Assembly: GCF_001612885.1 (NCBI RefSeq)
Contig: NZ_BDBH01000012.1
Coordinates: 124,001-188,000 of the forward strand
DNA: 64,000 nt
Direction: 5' to 3'
DNA from: Nocardia harenae NBRC 108248
Lineage (GTDB): Bacteria; Actinomycetota; Actinomycetes; Mycobacteriales; Mycobacteriaceae
Shown here piece after piece: positions 1-8,634 of this stretch (positions within the stretch are counted from its first letter, which is position 1; the number at the start of each line of letters is the position of its first letter). The notes under the pieces are model-generated. The model searched no databases, was not told the DNA's origin, and saw only the letters and a program-made list of their open reading frames with translations. A program made the translations under genes and the position numbers.

Positions 1-989
1 GTGCCGATCACCGCCGCCTCGGCGAGCAGGTCGCGCACCATCGGGCCGCGCGCCGCGCCCATGGCGCGCAGCAGCGAGAGCGTCGGACGGCGCTGTGCCA
101 CCGCCATGCTCATGGCGTTGTAGATGAGGAAGGCCGAGACGATGAGCGCCGCCGCCGACGACATGAGCGTCGAATACCGCACGATCTGGATGGCGCCGCT
201 GGCCTGCACGGTGCGCAGCCCCGGATCGGCGACCACCGCGCGGCCGCCGACCGCGGCGGTGAGCGCCGCGCGCACCGCCGCCGGGTCGGCGCCGGGCACG
301 AGCACCACCTGGACCGAGTCGAGCTTGCCCAGCCGCCCGGTGACCAGCTGCGCCAGCGGCAGCGGCGCGACGACCAGGTGGCCGCCGTTGAGCTCGGCGG
401 CGGCCGCGTCGTCGAGCACCCCGGCGACGGTGACCTTGCCCTGTCCGAGTGGGAAGGTCTCACCCTCGGCGTGGCCGGTGGCGGCGCCGACCAGGACGCC
501 GCGCGGCACCGTGAGCAGCTTGCTCGCCTGTCCCGCCATCGGCGCGGTGAGCGCGCTGTCCAGCGCGCCGATGCTCGCGTCCGCGCCGATCAGCAGCTGC
601 CGGTTCGCGCCGGTACCGACCTGGGTGCGCAGCATCGGGACCGCGTGCGCCACACCGGGCGTCGCGGCGACGGCGGGCAGCAGCGACTGCTCGAACCCGG
701 CATCGGTCACGCCGGTGATCTCCAGCTCGGCGGCGCCTGCCAGGTTCCTGGTGAGCGAATCCACCGATCCGGTGACCGAGCCGGAGATGCTCAGCACCGC
801 CACCAGCAGCGCCGCCGACACCGCCATCACGATGAGCGAGAGCGCGGTCCGCCCCCGGTGCGCGAGGAGCTCCCCGAGATTGAACAGCCGCAACCGATCC
901 CACCACGCGCTCACGCCGGGTCGTCGTGGCGTGCGCGCGGGCCCTGCGTGGTTTCGCTCCGCTGCCTCCTCCGGGCCTGACGCGCTCAC
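1..989 (-). CDS. ABC transporter permease, FtsX/MacB type (partial, C-terminus outside window)
   Basis: Membrane permease of an export-type ABC transporter; the gene runs off the left edge, so only about 329 N-terminal residues are present. The reading frame begins GTG at 989, overlapping the TGA of the ATPase gene upstream by 4 bp (GTGA), which argues for translational coupling; a second in-frame GTG at 914 (SAWWDRLRLFNLGEL) is the alternative. After the charged N-terminus there is one hydrophobic helix (LSLIVMAVSAALLVAVLSIS), then a long extracytoplasmic MacB-like domain, then a second membrane segment followed by the FtsX signature region (YNAMSMAVAQRRPTLSLLRAMGA), the coupling region typical of this family. 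It pairs with the adjacent ATPase. The substrate is unknown; lipids, peptides or antibiotics are typical of the family. Confidence 0.88.
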   Translation of the reverse strand, partial: MSASGPEEAAERNHAGPARTPRRPGVSAWWDRLRLFNLGELLAHRGRTALSLIVMAVSAALLVAVLSISGSVTGSVDSLTRNLAGAAELEITGVTDAGFEQSLLPAVAATPGVAHAVPMLRTQVGTGANRQLLIGADASIGALDSALTAPMAGQASKLLTVPRGVLVGAATGHAEGETFPLGQGKVTVAGVLDDAAAAELNGGHLVVAPLPLAQLVTGRLGKLDSVQVVLVPGADPAAVRAALTAAVGGRAVVADPGLRTVQASGAIQIVRYSTLMSSAAALIVSAFLIYNAMSMAVAQRRPTLSLLRAMGAARGPMVRDLLAEAAVIG

Positions 990-1690
990 GCCGGGACCGC
1001 CCCGGCCCGCTCGTCCGACTCGATCCGCCCGTCGCGCAACGTGATCGCGCGATCACAGGCGGCGATAGCACTCCGGTCGTGGGTCACCATGACGACCGCG
1101 TTCCCGTTCCCCGCGATCTCCCCGAGCAGCTCCAGGATGCCGGCGCCGGTGCGGGAATCGAGATTGCCGGTCGGCTCGTCGGCGAGGATCAGCGGCGGCT
1201 CCATGACCAGCGCCCGCGCCACCGCCACGCGCTGCATCTGCCCGCCGGAGAGCTCGGCGGGCCGGTGCTCGGCGCGCTCCGCCAGCCCGACCCGCTCCAG
1301 CAGCTCCAGCGCCTTCGGCTTGGCCCTGCGCAACCCGGTGCCGTCGAGCAGTTTCGGGATGGCCACGTTCTCCCAGGCGGTCAGCGTGGGCAGCAGGTTG
1401 AAGAACTGGAAGACGAAACCCACCTGGCTGCGCCGGAATTCGGCCTGCTTCTCCTCGCCGAGCGCGCCGATCTCGGTGCCGCGAAAGCGGATCGACCCGG
1501 TGTCGGGGCGGTCGAGCGCGCCGAGCAGGTGCAGCAGCGTGCTCTTGCCGGAGCCGGAGGGGCCGACGATGGCGGTGAATTCGCCGCTGTGCAGCCGGAG
1601 GTCGATGCCGTCGAGGGCACGCACCACCTGATCACCGACCCGGTAGTGCCTGCCGACGCCGCTCAACTCCAGCATGGCCGGTTGCGTCAT
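986..1690 (-). CDS. ABC transporter ATP-binding protein, LolD/MacB family
   Basis: Cytoplasmic ATPase (234 aa) that powers the FtsX-type permease encoded directly downstream. All motifs are visible in order: Walker A GPSGSGKST (about residues 43-51), Q-loop (VFQFFNLLPTLTAWENV), signature LSGGQMQRVA, Walker B LILADEPTGNLD and the switch histidine (MVTHD). The ENV after the Q-loop and the EPTGNLD Walker B are typical of the LolD/MacB/FtsE branch. The length is normal for a stand-alone ATPase of this type. The gene is divergent from a two-component system; in actinobacteria such pairs often act as detoxification modules in which the kinase senses the exported compound, but that link is inferred from position only. 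Confidence 0.93.
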   Translation of the reverse strand: MTQPAMLELSGVGRHYRVGDQVVRALDGIDLRLHSGEFTAIVGPSGSGKSTLLHLLGALDRPDTGSIRFRGTEIGALGEEKQAEFRRSQVGFVFQFFNLLPTLTAWENVAIPKLLDGTGLRRAKPKALELLERVGLAERAEHRPAELSGGQMQRVAVARALVMEPPLILADEPTGNLDSRTGAGILELLGEIAGNGNAVVMVTHDRSAIAACDRAITLRDGRIESDERAGAVPA

Positions 1691-1942
1691 CGCGTACTCC
1701 CTCGCTCCGGGCGATTCCCCGCGTGTTGCCCGCTCGTCTCCCGATCGAAGCAGCCGGAGCGCCGGGCGGGCGGCGGATCGGCCGAGAAATCCCCTGATCG
1801 GAGCGGTGCCGTTCCACGGTACGGCGCGCGGCGCCCGCCCGTCCTCGTGCCGAGGGACGTTTTCCCCGCTCCGCCCACGGGCGGAGGCCGCTCCGGCCCC
1901 GGCACGATGTGCGCGCCGTCACTCCGGCGGTAACCTGGGCGG

Positions 1943-3217
1943 ATGGGAGTGCCAGGGCCGGTGCGGCGGATCGCCGCGGTGCGCGCCCGGCTGCCCGCCC
2001 TGCGCGATCGGACGGTCGTCGCCATCCGGGCCCGGCTGGACAACCCGCCGGTCGACTACCCGCCCTCGGTGATCCTGCTCGCCGACACGGCCATGCTCTC
2101 CATCGCGGTCGCCGCCGGTTTCCAGCGCCACGCCTACCTGCCGACGGTGCTCCCGGTGATCGCCGTCGGGTTGCTGCTCGGCTCGCTCGCGCTCTTCACC
2201 TTCACCGCCGTCGAGCCCACCCCGATCACGCTCGGGCTGCCCGCGCTGATCGCCACCGCGGCGCTGCTCGCGCAGCCGGTCGAGGGCGATTTCGCGCCCT
2301 TCATCCTGGTGGTCGCGGTCGGCGAGATCGCCGCCGTCACCCCGAAGCGGGTGAGCGTGCCGAGCGCGCTGGTCGCGCTCGCCCTGCTGATCGGCTTCGA
2401 CCTGGCCGGGAAGCTGGCGTGGCTGGACACCGGGCTGGCCGGGCTGCCCATGTACTGCGTCGGCGTGCTGCTCGGCTGGATGTGCGGCGAGATGCTGCGC
2501 AATCAGCGCCGCTTCCTCTACCAGGAGCGCGCCTACCAGGCCATTCGCAGTGCGCAGGCGGCCGACGAGGAGCGCCGCCGGATCGCCCGCGAGGTGCACG
2601 ACGTGATCGCGCACTCGCTGAGCATCACCCTGCTGCACCTCACCGCCGCCCGCCGCGCGCTGCAGACCGACGAGGACGTCACCGAGGCCACCGAGGCGCT
2701 GGTCGACGCCGAGCGCCTCGGCAGGCAGGCCATGGCCGACATCCGGCGCACCGTCGGGTTGCTCGACACCCGCCCGGCCTCCCCGGCGCCGGAACCGGGC
2801 GTCGGCGAGATCGCGGACCTGGTCGGCGATTTCGTCCGGGCCGGGCTCGACCTGAGCTTCCGCACCGAGGGCGATCCGGACGCCGTCTCCGCCGCCGCCG
2901 GGCTCGGGCTCTACCGGATCGGGCAGGAATCGCTCGCCAATGTCGCCAAGCACGCGCCCGGCGCCACCGGCAGTGTGCGGCTCGCGGTCGGGGCCGGGCA
3001 CGTCACGCTCACCGTGCGCAACTCACTCCCCGCCGGCCGGGCCGGCGACCCCGCAGGCATGGGCGTCATCGGCATGCGCAGGCGCGCGGAGCTGCTCGGC
3101 GGCGAGCTCAGCGCGGGTGCGCGGGACGGTCACTGGACGGTGCGGGCCCGGGTTCCGCTCGCCGATACCCGCTCCGGCGTCCGCTGCCCCGCGCGTGCCG
3201 TGACGGAGCGCCGATGA
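1943..3217 (+). CDS. Sensor histidine kinase, NarL/DesK type (HisKA_3)
   Basis: Membrane sensor kinase of 424 aa. The N-terminal half contains several hydrophobic segments (for example LPTVLPVIAVGLLLGSLALF and LIGFDLAGKLAWL), so sensing is probably in the membrane. The dimerisation/phosphoacceptor motif is EERRRIAREVHDVIAHSLS, with the phosphorylated His near residue 219. The C-terminal HATPase domain has the N-box-like GLYRIGQESLANVAKHAPG and the late glycine box GMGVIGMRRRAELLGG. It phosphorylates the LuxR-type response regulator that starts 46 bp downstream. An ABC exporter is transcribed divergently about 250 bp upstream; no operator could be identified in between. The signal is unknown. 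Confidence 0.92.
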   Translation: MGVPGPVRRIAAVRARLPALRDRTVVAIRARLDNPPVDYPPSVILLADTAMLSIAVAAGFQRHAYLPTVLPVIAVGLLLGSLALFTFTAVEPTPITLGLPALIATAALLAQPVEGDFAPFILVVAVGEIAAVTPKRVSVPSALVALALLIGFDLAGKLAWLDTGLAGLPMYCVGVLLGWMCGEMLRNQRRFLYQERAYQAIRSAQAADEERRRIAREVHDVIAHSLSITLLHLTAARRALQTDEDVTEATEALVDAERLGRQAMADIRRTVGLLDTRPASPAPEPGVGEIADLVGDFVRAGLDLSFRTEGDPDAVSAAAGLGLYRIGQESLANVAKHAPGATGSVRLAVGAGHVTLTVRNSLPAGRAGDPAGMGVIGMRRRAELLGGELSAGARDGHWTVRARVPLADTRSGVRCPARAVTERR

Positions 3218-3263
3218 CCGCCGGAGCCCGGTCGTGCCGCCCGCACCGCGGCCGGGAGCGGCG

Positions 3264-3953
3264 ATGACCGCGGCCGAGCCGGAGGAGCCGGTCACCACCG
3301 TGCTCGTGGTGGACGACCAGGAGCTGGTCCGCGGCGGGCTGCGCCGCATCCTGCGCCGCCGGGACGGCTTCACCGTGGCCGAGTGCGCCGACGGCGACGA
3401 GGTGCCCGCCGCCCTCGCCGCCGCCCGCCCCGACGTGGTGCTCATGGACCTGCGAATGAAGCGGGTCGGCGGCATCGACGCCACCCGCGCGCTGCGGCAC
3501 GACCCCGCCGCGCCCCCGGTGCTCGTCCTCACCACCTTCGACGACGACGAGCTGCTCTCCGGCGCGCTGCGCGCGGGCGCCGCCGGGTTCCTGCTCAAGG
3601 ACTCGCCCGCCGAGGACCTCATCCGGGCGGTGCGCACCGTCGCCGCGGGCGGCGCCTGGCTCGACCCGTCGGTCACCGACCGGGTGCTCGCCGGATACCG
3701 GCAGTTCCGGCCAGCGGTGGACCGGGCCGCGGGGCGGCTCGCCGACCTCACCGCCCGCGAGTACGAGGTGCTGCAGCTGATCGGCCGGGGCCTCGCGAAC
3801 GGCGAGATCGCGCGGGCACTCGGCATCAGCCAGGTCACGGTGAAAAGTCATGTGGGACACATCTTCGGCAAGCTCACCCTGCGCGACCGCGCGGCCGCTA
3901 TCGTCTTCGCGTTTGACCACGGGGTGGTTTCCCCAGGAGAATCCACAGGTTGA
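3264..3953 (+). CDS. Response regulator, NarL/LuxR family
   Basis: Cytoplasmic DNA-binding regulator (229 aa from this start). The receiver domain has the acidic pair in VVDDQE, the phosphoacceptor Asp (DVVLMDLRM, about residue 62), the conserved Thr (LVLTTFDDDE) and Lys (FLLKDSPAEDL). The C-terminal LuxR helix-turn-helix is LTAREYEVLQLIGRGLANGEIARALGISQVTVKSHVGHIF (written here in pieces of a continuous domain: LTAREYEVLQL, then NGEIARALGIS, then QVTVKSHVGHIF). ATG at 3264 is preferred because GGGAG lies 8 bp upstream; an in-frame GTG at 3234 would add ten residues. It is the partner of the upstream kinase and probably controls the divergent ABC exporter. Confidence 0.92.
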   Translation: MTAAEPEEPVTTVLVVDDQELVRGGLRRILRRRDGFTVAECADGDEVPAALAAARPDVVLMDLRMKRVGGIDATRALRHDPAAPPVLVLTTFDDDELLSGALRAGAAGFLLKDSPAEDLIRAVRTVAAGGAWLDPSVTDRVLAGYRQFRPAVDRAAGRLADLTAREYEVLQLIGRGLANGEIARALGISQVTVKSHVGHIFGKLTLRDRAAAIVFAFDHGVVSPGESTG

Positions 3954-3994
3954 CGCGCGGCGCGTCTGGAACCGGAAGGTGAAGGAAGGACGGG

Positions 3995-6811
3995 GTGGAG
4001 ACCGACGGCGTGGCACACGGAACACGGACGGGCACCCGCTTCGGGCCGTACGAACTGCGGTCGGTGCTCGGCTGCGGCGGTATGGGCGAGGTGTACGAGG
4101 CCTTCGACACCGTCAAGAACCGCACGGTCGCGGTCAAGCTGCTCTCCGAGGAGCTCGCCCGCGACCCGGTCTACCAGGTCCGCTTCCGCCGGGAGTCGCA
4201 GGCCGCGGCGCGCCTCGCCGACCCGCACGTGGTCCCGATCCACGACTGGGGCGTGATCGACGGAACGCTCTTCCTCGATATGCGGCTGATCGCCGGGTTC
4301 GACCTGCGCACCGTGCTGAGCCGGGGCGGCGCCATGGCGCCGGAGCGCGCGGTCGGGATCATCGAGCAGATCGCCGCCGCGCTGGATGCCGCGCACGGCG
4401 CCGGGCTGGTGCACCGGGACGTCAAGCCCTCCGACATCCTGCTCACCGCCACCGACTTCGCCTACCTCACCGACTTCGGCATCGCAGGCACCGAGGGCGA
4501 CGCCGCCGTCACCATGGTCGGCGTCGGGTTGGACTCCTACGCCTACACCGCGCCGGAGCGGTTCGACGCGGGCCCGGTCACCGCCGCCGCCGACATCTAC
4601 GCCCTGGCCTGCGTGCTCCACGAGTGCCTGACCGGGGTGCCGCCGTACGCGGCGAGCACGCTGAACGTGCTCATCCGCTCGCACCTCACCGAGCCGCCGC
4701 CGCGGCCGAGCCTGCAGCGGGCCGGGGTGCCGGCCGGGCTGGACGAGGTCATCGCGCGCGGGCTGGCCAAGGTGCCCGAGGAGCGGTACGCGGGTGCGCT
4801 CGACCTGGCCCGCGCCGCGCGCGCCGCCGTCGGCGGCGCCGCCGGGTCGGTGCGCCCGGCCGCCGCCGCGCCGCAGTCCTGGTTCGAGACCGGTGCCGCC
4901 GCGGGGGCGCCCGCCGCCCCCGCGGAGTTCTCCGCCTTCGCTGAGCCCGACCCCGAGCCCACCCCGCTGCGCGGCAACGGAACCGTGAACCCGTTCGCCG
5001 CGCCCGCCGCCGGTCTCGGTGCCGGGGCGGCCGCCGCGGGAGCGGCCGGTTTCGCCTCCGGCGCGGTTCCCGGCCGGCCGTCCGAGGCGCCCGCCGGTTT
5101 CGACGTCGACGCGATCGCCGCCCGGTCACCGGGGCGGGCCGCCACCGCGGGAACCGCCGGTTCCGGCTCCGGCGCGATGCCCGCGCAGCCCCGCGCCCCC
5201 TTCGGCGAGCCCGGCACGCCGGACGACGCCGCACAGCCCCCCGCCGCGCTCCGCGGCACCGGCACCGGCCCCGCGCCGGCCCCGCCGAACCATTCGAGTA
5301 CCGGAGGAAGTCCGATCACCCCGCCCGGCCCACGCCCCTACCCCGGTGGCCCCGGCCGCCCGCCGACCGGCGGCCACCCCATTCCGCGCATGCCCGCGGA
5401 GACCACCCCGCCGGTCTCGCCGGACTCCTCCGCCGGCCCGGCCGAGGCCAGGCCGGTCGTCCCGGCAGGCACGCCGGTGCCGAACCCGGCGACCGGCGCC
5501 ACGCTGGTGGTCCGGGTGCCCGACCACCTGCTCCCGGAGTCCGAGCGCAAGGCCGACGCCACCGGCGAGCACAAGGTGGTCCGCCCCAGCGGCGCCACCG
5601 AGGTGCGCCTCGGCGAGGTGCAGTTCTCGCTCCCGCCGGAGCCCGACCCCGCACCGGAGCCTGCCCCGGGCAGCGGCCGGATGCGCGCCTTCCCGGACGC
5701 CCACCTCTACGCGGGCGGCCAGCAGTACCTGCCGCCGGAGCGCTACCAGCCCCCGGACGCGACGGCGAACGAGACCACCCAGTACATCCCGCCGGTCACC
5801 GGCGCCGCCCCGGAGACCCGCCGCTACCCGGCCGAGCCGCCCCGCACCCCGGCGGCCGAGACCACCCGCTACATCCCGGAGCAGGCGTACTCCGCGATGG
5901 AGCCCGCCGTCGACCCGTCCGGCTACGACCGCGACAACCCGCAGACCGAGTACCTCGGCCCCGCCGGGTACGCCGAGCGCGGCTACGACGACGGCTACCC
6001 CGACCAGGGCTATCCCGACCAGGGCTACCCCGACGAGAGCTACGGCGACCAGGGCTACCCCGATCAGGGCTACGGCGATCAGGGCTACGGCGGTCAGGGG
6101 CATGGCGATCAGGGGCACGGCGACCGCGGCTACGACGACGACCCCTACGGCGCCTACGACCCGTACGGCCCGCAGGACCCCGACGGCTACCCCGAGGACG
6201 GGTACGACGAGGAGCCGCCCAAGCCGAGGTCGCGCGCCCGCTCGGCGCTCGGCCCCGTCCTCGCCACCGTCGTGGTGCTGCTCGCCATCGCGGTGGTCGG
6301 CACCATCGGCTGGCAGCGCTTCGCCGGCGGTGACAGCGCGCCCCCCGCCGCGGACGGCCCGAACGTCACCGCCGTCGCCCCGACCGCCGGGCTCACCGGC
6401 GCCGCGGCCCCCACCGGCCCGGCCACCACCACCAGGCCGGACCCGACCACCACCACCGCGCCGCGCAGCAGCACCACCACGTCGGGGGCGAGCAGCACCA
6501 CCTCGGCCTCGCGCACCTCGACCACCTCCGCGACCACCAGCGCGGGCGCGGTCAGCCTGCCCGCGGGCGCCTCGCCGTGCGACCAGGGCTCGGCGAGCAC
6601 GCCGTACTCCCGGACCGCGACCGGAAGCGGGGTCACCACCTGCGGCTTCGCCGAGGCGGTGCAGGAGGCGTACAGCGCGGCGGGCGGCACCCCCCAGTCG
6701 GTGGAGGCCATCAGCCCGGTCACCGGCCGCCGCTACACCATGAACTGCACCCCCGACGGCGAGGTGGTCACCTGCATCGGCGGCGACAACGCCGTGGTCT
6801 ACGTGTACTGA
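3995..6811 (+). CDS. Receptor-type serine/threonine protein kinase (PknB/PknH-like)
   Basis: 938-aa membrane kinase, GTG start after a purine-rich GAAGGAAGGA. The kinase domain spans roughly residues 16-280: glycine loop GCGGMGEVYEA, catalytic Lys48 (VAVKLL), catalytic loop HRDVKPSD (140-147), DFG at 160-162, APE-like APERF. The metal-binding Asn of the usual HRDxKPxN is Asp147 here. A long Ala/Pro-rich juxtamembrane region follows, then a Tyr/Gly/Asp repeat (about 667-715), a transmembrane helix near 750-775, a Thr/Ser-rich stalk and a small C-terminal extracytoplasmic domain with four cysteines (PCDQ, TTCGF, MNCTP, VTCIGG) that probably form two disulfides. The substrate and ligand are unknown. 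It begins 41 bp after the response regulator and may be cotranscribed. Confidence 0.92.
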   Translation: METDGVAHGTRTGTRFGPYELRSVLGCGGMGEVYEAFDTVKNRTVAVKLLSEELARDPVYQVRFRRESQAAARLADPHVVPIHDWGVIDGTLFLDMRLIAGFDLRTVLSRGGAMAPERAVGIIEQIAAALDAAHGAGLVHRDVKPSDILLTATDFAYLTDFGIAGTEGDAAVTMVGVGLDSYAYTAPERFDAGPVTAAADIYALACVLHECLTGVPPYAASTLNVLIRSHLTEPPPRPSLQRAGVPAGLDEVIARGLAKVPEERYAGALDLARAARAAVGGAAGSVRPAAAAPQSWFETGAAAGAPAAPAEFSAFAEPDPEPTPLRGNGTVNPFAAPAAGLGAGAAAAGAAGFASGAVPGRPSEAPAGFDVDAIAARSPGRAATAGTAGSGSGAMPAQPRAPFGEPGTPDDAAQPPAALRGTGTGPAPAPPNHSSTGGSPITPPGPRPYPGGPGRPPTGGHPIPRMPAETTPPVSPDSSAGPAEARPVVPAGTPVPNPATGATLVVRVPDHLLPESERKADATGEHKVVRPSGATEVRLGEVQFSLPPEPDPAPEPAPGSGRMRAFPDAHLYAGGQQYLPPERYQPPDATANETTQYIPPVTGAAPETRRYPAEPPRTPAAETTRYIPEQAYSAMEPAVDPSGYDRDNPQTEYLGPAGYAERGYDDGYPDQGYPDQGYPDESYGDQGYPDQGYGDQGYGGQGHGDQGHGDRGYDDDPYGAYDPYGPQDPDGYPEDGYDEEPPKPRSRARSALGPVLATVVVLLAIAVVGTIGWQRFAGGDSAPPAADGPNVTAVAPTAGLTGAAAPTGPATTTRPDPTTTTAPRSSTTTSGASSTTSASRTSTTSATTSAGAVSLPAGASPCDQGSASTPYSRTATGSGVTTCGFAEAVQEAYSAAGGTPQSVEAISPVTGRRYTMNCTPDGEVVTCIGGDNAVVYVY
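5995..6135 (+). repeat. In-frame tandem repeat encoding GY(P/G)DQ units
   Basis: About ten imperfect copies of a 15-nt unit (roughly GAC CAG GGC TAY SSC) inside the kinase gene. They encode GYPDQ, GYGDQ, GYGGQ and GHGDQ units, giving a flexible, acidic, tyrosine-rich stretch just before the membrane helix. Low-complexity juxtamembrane linkers are usual in actinobacterial Ser/Thr kinases; this unit repeat is more regular than most. Copy number may vary between strains. Confidence 0.8.
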
Positions 6812-6964
6812 GCGGGTTCACCCGATTCGTGCGAGGCGGCGGCACCCGCCCCGGTCGTAACGTCGGCCGCGGGCGCGCGACCGGGCGCGTCCGCGGACGA
6901 GAGGATCCCGCCGTGCCGCACAGTTCCCGCACTGCCCGACCCGCCGCGGGTTAGGGGCCCGGCC

Positions 6965-8068
6965 ATGTCCCCGGACGGGGCCGCGAACTGGTCCATCCCC
7001 CGCGGGCTCATCGTCCTGCTCGCCGGGGCGGGTGCCGTCGTCGTCGTGGTCGGGATGCGGGCCTTCGCCGGCGTGCTCGGCCCGGTCTTCCTGGCGCTCA
7101 TGCTCACCGTGGCGGTGCAGCCGGTGCAGGGCTGGGTGCGCAGGCGCGGCGGCCCGGCGTGGCTGGGGCTGCTCGCCGCGCTGAGCACCGTGGTCGTGGT
7201 GCTGGTCGCGCTGGTCGCCGCGCTGCTCTTCTCGGTGGCCCAGCTCGGCTCCGAGCTACCGCGGTACGCCGACGAGCTCGGCGAACTGCTGGACGCCGCG
7301 CGCGACCTGCTCGCGGACGCGGGCATCTCGCAGGACCGCATCCACGCCGCGCTCAGCGAGATCGATGTCGGGACCGTGGTCTCCGCGGTGGACGGCGTGC
7401 TCGGGGGATTGCTCGGCCTGCTCACGAACCTGGTCTTCGTGCTGGCGCTGCTCATGTTCATGGCCTTCGACGGCATGAACATCGGCTCGCGGATGACGGT
7501 GATCACCCGGATGCGCCCCGACATCGCCGCCGCCTTCGGCACCTTCGTCGACGGCACCCGCTCCTACCTGCTGGTCTCCACCGTCTTCGGCTTCATCGTC
7601 GCGGTCTTCGACGGCGCCGCGCTGTGGCTGCTCGGAGTGCCGCTGCCGGTGCTCTGGGCGCTGGTCTCCTTCGTCACCAACTACATCCCGAACATCGGCT
7701 TCGTGATCGGGGTGATCCCGCCCGCCGCGCTCGCGCTGCTGGAGGGCGGCCCCACGCTCATGCTCTGGGTGCTCGTCGTCTACTCGGTGATCAACTTCGT
7801 GATCCAGTCGATCATCCAGCCCAAGTTCGTCGGCGACGCGGTGGGGCTGAGCGTCACCGTCACCTTCCTCTCGCTGGTGTTCTGGGGCTGGGTGCTCGGC
7901 GCGCTCGGCGCGCTGCTCGCGGTGCCGCTCACCCTGCTGGCCAAGGCGCTGCTGCTGGACATCGATCCGGCCACCCGCTGGGTGGACGTGCTCATCGGCA
8001 GCAGCGGCCGCGACCCGGATTCACCCGAAACGGATGAGGCGCCCGGCCCGGCGCGGGCGGAAGGGTGA
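6965..8068 (+). CDS. AI-2E family transporter
   Basis: Polytopic inner-membrane protein of 367 aa belonging to the AI-2E/PerM-like family. Hydrophobic helices cluster at the N-terminus (IVLLAGAGAVVVVVGM, VFLALMLTVAVQPVQ, LLAALSTVVVVLVALVA), followed by an amphipathic region (YADELGELLDAARDLLA) and more helices. The family signature around the conserved Pro/Asn is present (VTNYIPNIGFVIGVIPPAALALL), as is VIQPKFVGDAVGLSVTVTFLSL-type sequence near the end. Family members are described as exporters of autoinducer-2 or other small molecules, or as Na+/H+ antiporters; the substrate here cannot be told. ATG start; no strong ribosome site is seen. The next small membrane gene starts 31 bp downstream and may share its transcript. 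Confidence 0.9.
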   Translation: MSPDGAANWSIPRGLIVLLAGAGAVVVVVGMRAFAGVLGPVFLALMLTVAVQPVQGWVRRRGGPAWLGLLAALSTVVVVLVALVAALLFSVAQLGSELPRYADELGELLDAARDLLADAGISQDRIHAALSEIDVGTVVSAVDGVLGGLLGLLTNLVFVLALLMFMAFDGMNIGSRMTVITRMRPDIAAAFGTFVDGTRSYLLVSTVFGFIVAVFDGAALWLLGVPLPVLWALVSFVTNYIPNIGFVIGVIPPAALALLEGGPTLMLWVLVVYSVINFVIQSIIQPKFVGDAVGLSVTVTFLSLVFWGWVLGALGALLAVPLTLLAKALLLDIDPATRWVDVLIGSSGRDPDSPETDEAPGPARAEG

Positions 8069-8099
8069 GGGCGCGTCCACCACACGGAAGGGGTCGAGG

Positions 8100-8516
8100 A
8101 TGACGCACACGACCGAAATCGAGCAGGACCACTCGCTGCGCCAGGGCCTCGCCGCGGGCACCTCCATCGGCGCCGCGATCCTGCTGCTCACTGTCGGCGC
8201 GCTCTCGCTGCTGGAGGGGATCTCGGCGGTGCTCGAGGACGAGATCTTCGTCGCGGGCCCGGAGTATGTCTACGCCTTCGACGTCACCACCTGGGGCTGG
8301 ATCCACATCGTGCTCGGCGTGCTGCTCGTGATCGCCGCGCTCGGGCTGGTCACCGGGGCGGGCTGGGCCCGGGTGACGGCGATCGTGATCGCCGCGGCCT
8401 CGATCGTCGGCAACTTCCTCTGGCTGCCCTGGTACCCCTGGTGGTCGGTGCTGGTCATCGCGCTGAACGTGGTGGTGATCTGGGGCGTGGCCACCTGGCG
8501 GCCGGTGCGCGACTGA
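8100..8516 (+). CDS. Small four-helix membrane protein (DUF7144-like)
   Basis: 138-aa protein with four predicted transmembrane helices: GTSIGAAILLLTVGALSLLEG, WIHIVLGVLLVIAALGLVTG, ARVTAIVIAAASIVGNFLWL and WSVLVIALNVVVIWGVATW. The W-W-aromatic motif PWYPWWS in the third loop is typical of a widespread actinobacterial family of unknown function, often annotated as a vitamin K epoxide reductase-like or DUF7144 membrane protein; I recognise the pattern but not a function. The ATG at 8100 follows GGAAGGGGTCGAGG, which settles the start against the longer GTG form at 8034 that overlaps the preceding gene. Confidence 0.82.
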   Translation: MTHTTEIEQDHSLRQGLAAGTSIGAAILLLTVGALSLLEGISAVLEDEIFVAGPEYVYAFDVTTWGWIHIVLGVLLVIAALGLVTGAGWARVTAIVIAAASIVGNFLWLPWYPWWSVLVIALNVVVIWGVATWRPVRD

Positions 8517-8634
8517 CGGCGGAGCGACCCGCGGGCACATCTCGGAGCGGAGCCGAGGCCGCCGACAGATGCGGCGAGCCGGGCGCGGACACAGTACGTT
8601 GTGCGCAAGTTTCGCAACGAGAATGTGTCGAGGA

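Noticed and set aside
6050..6200. Possible CRISPR-like or satellite repeat in the kinase gene
   Set aside because: The repeat unit is 15 bp, in frame and encodes a protein repeat, without spacers of constant length.
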